In this document: in pieces, positions 51,412-59,656 of the stretch
How positions within the stretch are numbered: position 1 is the first letter of the stretch
Layout of the letters: each line of letters starts with the position of its first letter
Assembly: GCA_021413825.1 (NCBI GenBank)
Contig: JAIOPQ010000011.1
Coordinates: 1 to 64,000 of the forward strand
Direction: 5' to 3'
Length of the DNA: 64,000 nt
Origin: Spirochaetia bacterium
Lineage (GTDB): Bacteria > Spirochaetota > Leptospiria > Leptospirales > Leptonemataceae
The notes under the pieces: model-generated
Database searches by the model: none
What the model saw: only the letters and a program-made list of their open reading frames with translations
Told to the model about the DNA's origin: nothing
Position numbers and translations under genes: made by a program

Positions 51412-52296
51412 ATGGACGCGGCTTCCTGGAAGGATGCAGGCAAGTATTACAAGCACAAAGGTCATTCGATTTTCTATCGGATCGACGGTGCAGGTTCCGC
51501 CCTCCTACTCATTCACGGTTTTCCAACTTCCTCCTGGGATTTTGATCTTATCTGGTCGGATCTTGCAGCCCGTTCCCTGGTAATTGCGCCTGATCTAATT
51601 GGCTACGGTTACTCAGACAAGCCGCGCGAATATGAATACTCAATCCTGGATCAGGCGGATCTCATCGAAGGGTTGCTGGCAGAACTTCGCATAGCCGAGG
51701 TTAGAATACTCGCACACGATTACGGTGTCAGCGTTGCCCAGGAATTACTCGCCCGTTTTCGCGATCGTAAGCGCGACCGGAAGAAAGGTCTGGAACTTGT
51801 TTCAGTTTGCTTCTTAAACGGCGGGCTTTTTCCGGAATCGCATCAGCCCAGATTCATTCAGAAATTGCTCCTGAGTCCTCTGGGACGCTTTGTTTCTCTC
51901 TTCTTAAACGAAGGCGCATTCTCAAAAGCATTCGCGGAAGTATTCGGACCTAACACAAAGCCCACACCAGAAGACTTAAAGCAATTCTGGCAACTGATCC
52001 AGCATAACAAAGGTAAAGAAATCTATTATAAATTGATTGGGTATATTCCTGAGCGCGAAAAGTATCGTGAACGCTGGGTAAATGCAATGATGAACTCAAG
52101 AATTCCGTTGCGATTGATAAATGGACCGGAAGATCCGGTTTCAGGACTCCATATGGCAGAAACGTACCAGAAGCTTATCCAGCACGCAGATGTAGTCTTA
52201 CTTCCAGGAATCGGTCATTACCCGCAGGTAGAAGATCCTTCCGGAGTTGTGAAGGGCTACTTCGAATTCGTAGATAAGAAACCGGAAGAAGATTAA
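51412..52296 (+). CDS. MEST-like alpha/beta hydrolase
   Basis: 294 aa from ATG 51412 (GGGG upstream). The frame extends 44 codons farther, but that overlaps the DUF486 gene. Epoxide-hydrolase/dehalogenase class: oxyanion 'IHGFPTSSWDFDLIW', 'GYGYSDKPREYEYSILDQADLIE', nucleophile Asp103 in 'AHDYGVSVAQELLAR', 'LNGGLFPESHQPRFIQKLL', acid region 'GPEDPVSGL' and catalytic His in 'GIGHYPQVEDP'. Several stretches match eukaryotic MEST/PEG1 more than typical bacterial hydrolases. Substrate unknown. purD follows after 3 bp. Confidence 0.85.
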   Translation: MDAASWKDAGKYYKHKGHSIFYRIDGAGSALLLIHGFPTSSWDFDLIWSDLAARSLVIAPDLIGYGYSDKPREYEYSILDQADLIEGLLAELRIAEVRILAHDYGVSVAQELLARFRDRKRDRKKGLELVSVCFLNGGLFPESHQPRFIQKLLLSPLGRFVSLFLNEGAFSKAFAEVFGPNTKPTPEDLKQFWQLIQHNKGKEIYYKLIGYIPEREKYRERWVNAMMNSRIPLRLINGPEDPVSGLHMAETYQKLIQHADVVLLPGIGHYPQVEDPSGVVKGYFEFVDKKPEED

Positions 52297-52299
52297 TTC

Positions 52300-53565
52300 A
52301 TGCGCGTTCTGCTCCTTGGCTCCGGTGGTCGTGAACATGCAATCTTTTGGAAACTTACACAAAGTCCAAACCTCAGTGAAATCTTTGTTTTCCCTGGTAA
52401 CGGTGGATTTCCGGACGCTGTAATTGCAAAGGGAATCACGTTAAACGACTTTGAATCGATTCGCGCATTTGTTAAGGGCAAGCAGATCGACCTAATATTT
52501 GTTGGGCCGGAGCAACCACTTGTTGACGGAATTACAGATTCCCTTGAGAAAGATTGTCTTGTATTTGGACCCGTTAAGCGCGCTGCAATGCTTGAAGGTT
52601 CAAAGGAATTCTCCAAAACCTTCATGGAACGGCATGGAATACCCACGGCAGAAGCAAAATCTTTCCAGACTTCCGTAGATGCAATCGCCTATCTCAAAAC
52701 GCGCAATCTACCAATTGTAATAAAGGCAGACGGGCTTGCTGCAGGCAAGGGTGTTACGGTCGCTCAGACCTTTCCTGAAGCAGAGGCAGCTATCATCGAC
52801 GCTCTTGATAAAAAGATATTTGGGGCATCTGGCACAACCGTCCTCATAGAGGATTTTCTTCAAGGGGAAGAGGCCAGCGTGTTTGCAATTTGCGATGGAG
52901 AGCGAGCTCTTCCAATGATTGCAGCGCAGGATCATAAACGGGTTTTTGATAACGACCAGGGCCCGAATACCGGTGGAATGGGTGCGTATGCTCCCGTTCC
53001 TTTTATGCAACCTGACGTCATGAAACGAGTCCAGCAGGAGGTGCTCGATCGCGTCATTGCTGGAATGAAACAGGAGGGCTCGCCATATCGCGGACTGCTG
53101 TATGCGGGCTTGATGATTCACAATGGAATCCCCAGGGTTGTAGAATTCAATTGTCGATTCGGTGACCCGGAAACCCAGGCACTTCTGCGCCTGATGGATG
53201 AGGATTTACTGCTGCTTGCCAAGCAAAGTGCAGAGGGTGCACTGCCGGATCGATCGCTCAAGTTTGCTTCTGGTGCCGTAATTTGTATCGTTCTTGCTGC
53301 GGATGGCTATCCGGGCGAGTATCTCAAAAATATCCCCCTGCCCGAACTCAAAACCGTTGACAGTTCAGGAGACATAATATTCTTCCATGCTGGTACTGCA
53401 AAGCAGGCAGGTGCGACGGTTTCAACCGGGGGACGGGTGTTGAATCTGACAGCAGCTGGCCGGGATCTGGCTGATGCGCGAAAGCGGGCATACGCAGTAC
53501 TGGAAAAGATTCAAGTACCAGGGCTTTTTTACAGAAAAGATATAGGGCTGAAGGGAATTCCTTAG
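52300..53565 (+). CDS. purD: Phosphoribosylamine-glycine ligase
   Basis: 421 aa. ATP-grasp enzyme of purine synthesis (PRA + glycine to GAR). 'VLLLGSGGREHAIFWKL', 'IFVFPGNGG', 'VGPEQPLVDG', 'FMERHGIPTA', 'IVIKADGLAAGKGV', 'DNDQGPNTGGMGAYAPVP', 'EFNCRFGDPETQALL'. Complete length. Directly follows the MEST-like gene and overlaps nothing. Confidence 0.97.
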   Translation: MRVLLLGSGGREHAIFWKLTQSPNLSEIFVFPGNGGFPDAVIAKGITLNDFESIRAFVKGKQIDLIFVGPEQPLVDGITDSLEKDCLVFGPVKRAAMLEGSKEFSKTFMERHGIPTAEAKSFQTSVDAIAYLKTRNLPIVIKADGLAAGKGVTVAQTFPEAEAAIIDALDKKIFGASGTTVLIEDFLQGEEASVFAICDGERALPMIAAQDHKRVFDNDQGPNTGGMGAYAPVPFMQPDVMKRVQQEVLDRVIAGMKQEGSPYRGLLYAGLMIHNGIPRVVEFNCRFGDPETQALLRLMDEDLLLLAKQSAEGALPDRSLKFASGAVICIVLAADGYPGEYLKNIPLPELKTVDSSGDIIFFHAGTAKQAGATVSTGGRVLNLTAAGRDLADARKRAYAVLEKIQVPGLFYRKDIGLKGIP

Positions 53566-53579
53566 CCTGGCAGGTTCAT

Positions 53580-54383
53580 GTGTATATTTCTGAATGTCTC
53601 CAAGATCTCACTATTGATGAGCGCAGCCGCCTTGAGCGTCGCCTCGGAATCATACTCAGACGGCCGGAAGGCGCGCAGCAAATTCGCAAATCTCTCCATA
53701 AAATCTTTCAAGGCCTTGAAGTACGCATTCGCGCTGAGCTCGAAGCAGGAGCTATCTGGCAGCGAGTGCTCGAAGCATTTGGAATTCTACCGGAAGATCG
53801 CTTAAGTCCAGAGGAGGCTGCTGCCCTTAAGAAGCATCCGCTCACTTTTTATCCAGAAGGACACGTTTGTTTAATAAGCGGTGAGGCTCTGGAAATTCTG
53901 AGCAAGATGGATTGCGTAAAACAGAGGAACTTCCTGTTTTCGGAATTATTTCGTCTATCCAGTTCAGAAAGAAAAGCGTATGGCAAATGGCTGGGACTGT
54001 CCGGTCTTCCCACGGCACTTGAACTATACTCAGCAATTGCAAAGGTACGCGGCGCAGACTCTGCTGAATTTGAAACGGTCCCGGAACATGTAATGCATGA
54101 GGTTTTCGCGGAGGACGAATTCGGTCCAATGCTCTGGTTTTATAAAGGCGTTCTCCCCCTCTATGAATGTCTGCATATGATGGAAACGCAAACGCTCACG
54201 CAGGACCAATCCAGAATCATCCAGGCATTCCGCCTGGGCTACCTTGTGGCCAGACCTCTGCCGGTAAATTTTGGTGAGCCGCAACGCTATCGCGCGGAAA
54301 GAACGCGCGAAAAAAGTGCTGGCACATTTGCAGACCTGCCTGCGCTATATAAAGAGGATACGCTTCAACGTAGCCTCTTCTAA
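53580..54383 (+). CDS. Hypothetical protein
   Basis: 267 aa from GTG 53580, 15 nt after purD. Soluble, helical, no family recognised. 'IDERSRLERRLGIILRRPEGAQQIRKSL' and a long helical middle; the C-terminus has 'RYRAERTREKSAGTFADLPALY'. Its stop is followed immediately by the ATG of 54384, so it is probably part of the DUF4350-MoxR-DUF58 operon. Confidence 0.6.
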   Translation: MYISECLQDLTIDERSRLERRLGIILRRPEGAQQIRKSLHKIFQGLEVRIRAELEAGAIWQRVLEAFGILPEDRLSPEEAAALKKHPLTFYPEGHVCLISGEALEILSKMDCVKQRNFLFSELFRLSSSERKAYGKWLGLSGLPTALELYSAIAKVRGADSAEFETVPEHVMHEVFAEDEFGPMLWFYKGVLPLYECLHMMETQTLTQDQSRIIQAFRLGYLVARPLPVNFGEPQRYRAERTREKSAGTFADLPALYKEDTLQRSLF

Positions 54384-55658
54384 ATGCGCAGTAGCTATGT
54401 GATTTGCATACTGGCAGCGGCTTTGGCCTGCCGCCAACCGCTTGTCGATGAATCCTACGCAAGCCTGAGCGCAAAAAGCATCAACGGTGTAGACGCTTTC
54501 TTTAGCCTATTTGATACCTCAAAACAATCTATAACGCACAGCGCCTACATGACTAGAGAGGCGCAAGATTCAGACATAATCATACACTTTGAACGCGAAG
54601 TCGGCTATCCGGAAGAGGTTTATAGAAATCTCGAGGCCTGGATGTCAGGACTTGACCTGGAGCAGGATACAGATTCAGATACAATCGTTGGCCGACAAAC
54701 AAATCCAGCCCTCAATTCAAGTCCACGCAATCCAGGATTTCATACAAGCAACCAAAGACGCGGATTGCCTGGTGCTAAAGGCGATTCATATTTTACACCA
54801 GGCACACCTGAAGAAGGTGCGGGCGATGCAGATAAGGCGGGAGAAGAAATTGCAGAAACCGATACCGAGACGGAGTCCACTGAGCCAGAAAAACCACTCA
54901 AGCCAGTTACCCTGGTTTACTTTTTACGCGATACAACCCTCAGCGTCGAGTTCTGGGAAAAGCTGGCCAACAAACTAAAGGACCATCCTGCAGAGCAGGC
55001 CTACTGCAAGGCTCAGGCTGGCTTTCGCAGCATCAAAGCAGAAATGGTATCGCAACAAGTTGCAACGTTATTCGGCTTCCGCGCAAAGGTTACGGAGTCG
55101 TACAGACCACAGGTTGCCAGTGATTTTAGCTCAGATGTGTTCAAAGAATTTCCTCCAGCAGTTAGATTCAGATTTCTGCACGAAAATGAACCTGCATTAG
55201 CCGTGAACGGTCCGTTTGCATATCAGACTTTGCTCCTTGGAAATGAAGTCGATTTGATTCGAGAGTTTTATGTAAAACGTGGCCGCGTAATTCTAATCTA
55301 TAATGCAGAGTCGTTTCTGAATTATTCAATGGCCTTGCCTGAGCACCAACGCTTTGCCAAAGAACTGATTGCATACATCCTCAAAGGGAAGGAATCCGCC
55401 AGGGTTGCAGTAATTGATAAAATGCCAGTTCCTCCTGCAAAGTCAGGAGAAAAGGAACAGAGCATGTTTCGAGTGTTCACGGTCTTTCCGCTAAACGTGA
55501 TATTCTTTCAGTTATTCATCTTTCTGCTAATGTTTTTGCTCGCCAGAGCGTATCCGGGTCAACCACTTGCTCAGGAAACACCGCCAGGAAGCAGAGACTT
55601 TACAGAGCATTTTCGCGCCCTTGGCAACCTGATCAGGAAATCGAGTAAAACAAAATGA
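54384..55658 (+). CDS. DUF4350-like lipoprotein/membrane protein
   Basis: 424 aa. Lipobox AALAC (Cys16) at the N-terminus. A long low-complexity acidic linker (about 125-180) with Asp/Glu/Thr, a globular part (about 185-355, 'LVYFLRDTTLSVEFW', 'FAYQTLLLGNEVDLIREFYVKRGRVILI'), then a membrane helix ('VIFFQLFIFLLMFLLARAY') and a short cytosolic tail. Genes of this type sit with moxR and DUF58; the 'GRVILI..AESFLN' strand fits DUF4350. ATGA overlap with the moxR gene. Confidence 0.65.
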   Translation: MRSSYVICILAAALACRQPLVDESYASLSAKSINGVDAFFSLFDTSKQSITHSAYMTREAQDSDIIIHFEREVGYPEEVYRNLEAWMSGLDLEQDTDSDTIVGRQTNPALNSSPRNPGFHTSNQRRGLPGAKGDSYFTPGTPEEGAGDADKAGEEIAETDTETESTEPEKPLKPVTLVYFLRDTTLSVEFWEKLANKLKDHPAEQAYCKAQAGFRSIKAEMVSQQVATLFGFRAKVTESYRPQVASDFSSDVFKEFPPAVRFRFLHENEPALAVNGPFAYQTLLLGNEVDLIREFYVKRGRVILIYNAESFLNYSMALPEHQRFAKELIAYILKGKESARVAVIDKMPVPPAKSGEKEQSMFRVFTVFPLNVIFFQLFIFLLMFLLARAYPGQPLAQETPPGSRDFTEHFRALGNLIRKSSKTK

Positions 55659-56740
55659 CACCAGAAATCCAAATTCTTCGCAAAGAAATTTCCCGTGCAT
55701 TCGTGGGACAGGAGGATCTGGTTACAGGAGTTCTGGCTTGCTTGCTCGCTGGCGGGCATGCATTGCTGGAAGGGATGCCTGGCCTTGGTAAGACTTTGCT
55801 GGTCCGTACTCTAGGCCAGGTGCTGGGACTTGATTTCTCTAGAATTCAGTTCACGCCCGACTTGATGCCGACAGATGTTACCGGGACTCAGATTTACAAT
55901 CAACGCGAACAGGCTTTCGTATTCCATCGTGGGCCAGTGTTCACCCATATTCTACTCGCTGATGAAATCAATCGCTCACCTGCAAAAACTCACTCCGCGT
56001 TACTTGAGATCATGCAAGAGCAACAAATCACAATCGACAATCAAACATACCCCATTGAGTCTCCATTCCTGGTTCTGGCCACGCAGAATCCCATCGAATC
56101 CGAAGGAACGTATGCACTTCCAGAAGCAGCACTGGACCGTTTTTTATTGAAGCTGAAGATCGATTATCCGAGCGAACAAGAAGAGCTTGAAATTTTGAAA
56201 CTTCAAACAAAAGCAGAGATGCAGACTAAGGTAAGCCAGGTACTCACTCGTCCCCAAATTCTTGAGTTACAGCAAAAAGCTGCAAACATTCATGCATCGC
56301 CCAGCATAATGTCGTACGTAAATTCACTGGTTCGCAGTACCCGTGCCCGCCGCGAAATATACGTTGGTGCTTCCCCGCGTGCTGGAATCGCAATTCTCAA
56401 AACTGCGCGCGCAGTTGCAATGCTTGCGGGTCGTGACTTTGTTCTGCCAGATGATGTTAAGCTTATGGCCTTCCCTGCACTGCGACATAGACTCTTACTG
56501 CTACCTGAAACGGAAGTTGAGGGAAAAACTCCGGACGACTTGATCCATGACATATTACAAACAGTCCCGGTCTACAAAATTCAAAAAGCAAAATTAAACT
56601 CGCAATCCGTTTTGATGCAAAGGCCGGGCGCAAAATCACGGCGCGCATTTTTGACGATATGCAAACTAACTTTGAATGCGATGCATTCCCCCTTGAAACA
56701 AAGCTTTCAGGCGGCAGCAATGAATTTGCTTACGGCGTAA
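55655..56740 (+). CDS. MoxR-family AAA ATPase
   Basis: 361 aa. Walker A 'EGMPGLGKTLLV', Walker B 'LLADEINRSPAKT', sensor region 'LATQNPIESEGTYALPEAALDRF', lid with 'GASPRAGIAILKTARAVAML' and 'LPDDVKLMAFPALRHRLLL'. A chaperone-type ATPase working with DUF58/VWA proteins. Normal MoxR ends near 'ILQTVPVYK' (about residue 307); here about 54 further residues run out of family character and overlap the DUF58 gene in another frame. This suggests the native stop is lost. See the finding at 56550. Confidence 0.85.
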   Translation: MTPEIQILRKEISRAFVGQEDLVTGVLACLLAGGHALLEGMPGLGKTLLVRTLGQVLGLDFSRIQFTPDLMPTDVTGTQIYNQREQAFVFHRGPVFTHILLADEINRSPAKTHSALLEIMQEQQITIDNQTYPIESPFLVLATQNPIESEGTYALPEAALDRFLLKLKIDYPSEQEELEILKLQTKAEMQTKVSQVLTRPQILELQQKAANIHASPSIMSYVNSLVRSTRARREIYVGASPRAGIAILKTARAVAMLAGRDFVLPDDVKLMAFPALRHRLLLLPETEVEGKTPDDLIHDILQTVPVYKIQKAKLNSQSVLMQRPGAKSRRAFLTICKLTLNAMHSPLKQSFQAAAMNLLTA

Positions 56741-57675
56741 CCGTTCCAATGCGCGGATCATACAAACTGTCTCACGTTCATCTGACCGTGTTTGGTGCAC
56801 TCAAACTTTCACGGAAAGTCTTCCGCATCCCATGCGAAACGACGCTTCGCGTCTATCCCGACCTCAGAAGCGTAAGCAAGCTGATGTTACTTTCGCGCTC
56901 GTCTCGGCTATCGTTCATGGGAATTCGCAGGATCAGAATGACTGGCGGTGATACAGAGTTCGAACGGCTCCGTGAATATACACGCGACGATGAATTCAGG
57001 CGAATCGACTGGAAGGCAACAGCCAGACACCGCAGATTCCTCGTGAGACAATACCAGCAAAGCCGAAATCAAACTGTAATGTTCCTTGTGGATTGCGGCC
57101 GTATGATGACTGCAGAATCTGGCGGAAAGACAATCCTGGATCATGCGCTTTCAAGCGTGCTATTGCTTGCGCGCGTTGCGCTCGATCAAGGCGATCGAGT
57201 CGGATTTCTCGCTTTTTCGTCGCGCGTATTACGATTTGTTGCACCGGTATCGGGCGCAGCAAAACACAGCACGCTAGTTCAGGCCTGTTTCGATTTATTC
57301 CCGTCACACGATGAATCAAATTTTGATCTGGCATTCCGCCATCTGCAGACTGCCGGAAGAAAACGAAGCCTTGTTTGTTTGATTACAAACGTAATCGACG
57401 ATGCAAATGCAAGCATGATCAGGTCGCATCTGGAAGTACTAAGCGGAAGGCATCTGCCGTTTGCCGTACTCATGAAGATGCGAGAGATAGTAGAGATGAA
57501 AGAAAAAGATGATCCGGCCGTTGCTGAAGCAATAAATGATTTTGTAACGTGGCGCAAGGGTGTGGTACATAGACTCTCAGCCGGTGGAGTGCTTGTCCTG
57601 GAGAGTTTTCCGGATCAGCTTGAAACTTCGCTCATCAATCAATATCTCTGGATCAGAGCAAAAAATCTCCTGTAA
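56659..57675 (+). CDS. DUF58 protein lacking N-terminal membrane part
   Basis: 338 aa from the first ATG. DUF58/VWA-like core: 'VPMRGSYKLSHVHLTVFGAL', 'RVYPDL', 'EFERLREYTRDDEFRRIDWKATARHRRFLVRQY' (family core), 'MFLVDCGRMMT' and 'LVCLITNVIDDANA'. Residues homologous to DUF58 continue upstream of the ATG ('IKLAIRFDAKAGRKITARIFDDM') in the same frame to about 56550, where no start codon exists, and the usual two membrane helices are absent. It is in the -1 frame relative to moxR, and ATG 56659 has no ribosome site. Maybe fused to MoxR by frameshift, or a degraded gene. Confidence 0.78.
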   Translation: MQTNFECDAFPLETKLSGGSNEFAYGVTVPMRGSYKLSHVHLTVFGALKLSRKVFRIPCETTLRVYPDLRSVSKLMLLSRSSRLSFMGIRRIRMTGGDTEFERLREYTRDDEFRRIDWKATARHRRFLVRQYQQSRNQTVMFLVDCGRMMTAESGGKTILDHALSSVLLLARVALDQGDRVGFLAFSSRVLRFVAPVSGAAKHSTLVQACFDLFPSHDESNFDLAFRHLQTAGRKRSLVCLITNVIDDANASMIRSHLEVLSGRHLPFAVLMKMREIVEMKEKDDPAVAEAINDFVTWRKGVVHRLSAGGVLVLESFPDQLETSLINQYLWIRAKNLL

Positions 57676-57684
57676 GGACTGGAA

Positions 57685-58480
57685 ATGAAAAAAAGAAGAT
57701 TGGGCACCTCAGCCATAGTTGTATCAGAGATTGGCATGGGAACAATGACCTTTGGTTCAAGTTGTGATGAAGCGACAGCTCTTAGAATCATGGACCTGGC
57801 GTATGACTCAGGAATTGATTTTTTTGACACGGCTGAGATCTATCCAGTCCCACCTGAAGCAAAGTGGGTTCATAGAACAGAAGACATTGTGGGAAAATGG
57901 CTTAAGGGAAAGCCAAGGGATTCCGTTCTAATTGCCACCAAGGTATGCGGACCAGGCCACGGCTGGTTTGTTCCACCCGTGCGTTCGGGCAAGACAGCCC
58001 TGGACCGAAAGAATATTCAAATTGCAATTGAGGGAAGCTTGCGCCGTCTAGGAACTGATTACATCGATCTATATCAAACGCACTGGCCTGACCATGACAT
58101 GAATTATGAAAATGCAATGGAAACGTTAACGGAGCTCGAGGCAGATGGAACAATTCGCGCCGCAGGTTGCAGCAATGAAACTGCCTGGGGTTTGATGAAA
58201 GCGATCCAGACTTCTGAAAAGTATGGGTTTATCAAGTATCAACAAGACCCTTGCGTCAACTGCCGAGTTCATGAATCTTGCAAAAGAAACCGGGATGTCT
58301 GTTGTGGCCCTTGCGCTTGCATGGAGTAAGCAACACGATTTCGTAGCGTCCACGCTTGTTGGCGCAAATACACCCGAACAACTCAAGGAAAGCCTGGCGG
58401 CCGCAGATATTGTACTTTCAGACGATCTGATTAAGAAGATTGATGAGATCAGTAAGCGCATTATGTACCCAATGGGATGA
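57685..58480 (+). pseudogene. Aldo-keto reductase (Tas-like), internal deletion and frameshift
   Basis: Starts as a good Tas-type aldo-keto reductase: '[19 protein letters not shown]', '[15 protein letters not shown]' (catalytic Asp/Tyr), 'IATKVCGPG', '[16 protein letters not shown]' and '[16 protein letters not shown]', up to about 58250. The frame then runs into a Cys-rich string and stops at 58329. The true C-terminus is in another frame (about 58262-58480: '[20 protein letters not shown]', 'STLVGANTPEQLKESLAAAD'). About 90-100 residues of the barrel between them are missing. So it is a broken gene. Confidence 0.8.
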
Positions 58481-58522
58481 AAGGCGACTAATCCTTGTGC
58501 ATCTGGCACATCTCCTATTGAA

Positions 58523-59656
58523 TTACATCTTGCAGGAAACCTGAACAATCTCACCCAGGTTTTCGACTTCATGCTGAACGCCCTTCTGTGTGCAGGGGCA
58601 TGACTCTTCGCGAGATAGAAATGAATCTTCGAGCGCATCACAATCAGATTGACTGATCCCTTGAAGGCAAATATGAACTCGTTTAAAATTCCAGGAATAA
58701 TTACACTGCGTTGATTTGAGTTCCACGAGGTTTGCTTCCGGCGCAGGAACGGGCGTAACTGCAGGTCCGGGTTTTACTGGTGGGCGAACTGCAGTCGCGA
58801 GAAGAAAATCAGAAATACGAGCAGTTTGAATCCTGGAAGTTCCAAGCCTCTTCAGTAAAGACGGCAACATCTCATTCACAGAAGGCTCTGTCGACGGTCT
58901 ATAGCGAGTGAGATGACTGAGTACGATCGCGCCCTGTCCGCGGGTCTGGTAGATTCTGTCTGCCATCTGGTTAGATGTTAAGTACGATGGCAGGAATTGG
59001 GAACGCGGTGCTGATTTGGAAATCCAATCAAGAGTATCGATTGTCCAATCGACGTGTGTGTAGCCAGCTTCTGCCGCCCATTGAAGTATACGTCGCGGTC
59101 CATCTGGAATTACAAAATAAGAACCCAGACCATACGGCATGCGAAATAGCTTCACTGCTCGCCCATTCCTGGTTTTCTGTAACGCGCGATCAGCACTCAA
59201 TAGCTCGTCCATGAACCACTCTTTAGAGAACTTGCGTCCACGTTTGCCAAACTCAAGCGGATGCGTATGCGTCTTTAAGTGTGAGCCTATTTCATGACCA
59301 TCTGCAATGGCGCGGCGAACCAGGTCAGGATACGCCTCGATAAACTCGGCCGTAAAAAACAGGGTGCACTTAACTTTATTTTTTCGCAGAGTATCTAGCA
59401 ACTGCCAGGCTCCAGCCAGGACTGCATCGCTATCGCAGGAATTGGGACCTGTCTTCTTACAGGGATGCGCGTCGAATGTCAGGAACACAAATTTATCTGC
59501 ATCAGGAACCTTGCGCAGATTTCCGCTGAGCCTGGGCTGATTTGCCGCAGTATAAGAAAAGCTGATCAGGATTCCAAGGCCCAGCAGGAGGCGAAATAGG
59601 CCGGTCCAATTGTGAGTGCGCGCCTGCACGTAAGTTTCGTATTCGTCCTTGAGCAT
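58523..59656 (-). CDS. Polysaccharide deacetylase (NodB-like), exported
   Basis: 377 aa. Membrane helix ('LFRLLLGLGILISFSYTAA'), NodB domain about 55-290: 'FVFLTFDAHPC' (the second Asp of T-F-D-D is Ala-His here, as in a variant PDA subgroup), 'GHEIGSHLKTHTHPLEF' (zinc His pair), 'RMPYGLG', 'VDWTIDTLDW', 'GAIVLSHLT'. A Cys-containing C-terminal tail (about 325-377, 'TQCNYSWNFKRVHICLQG', 'SCPCTQ') is an added domain. De-N-acetylates an envelope or wall sugar. Its ATG overlaps that of the divergent gene 59655. Confidence 0.85.
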   Translation of the reverse strand: MLKDEYETYVQARTHNWTGLFRLLLGLGILISFSYTAANQPRLSGNLRKVPDADKFVFLTFDAHPCKKTGPNSCDSDAVLAGAWQLLDTLRKNKVKCTLFFTAEFIEAYPDLVRRAIADGHEIGSHLKTHTHPLEFGKRGRKFSKEWFMDELLSADRALQKTRNGRAVKLFRMPYGLGSYFVIPDGPRRILQWAAEAGYTHVDWTIDTLDWISKSAPRSQFLPSYLTSNQMADRIYQTRGQGAIVLSHLTRYRPSTEPSVNEMLPSLLKRLGTSRIQTARISDFLLATAVRPPVKPGPAVTPVPAPEANLVELKSTQCNYSWNFKRVHICLQGISQSDCDALEDSFLSREESCPCTQKGVQHEVENLGEIVQVSCKM

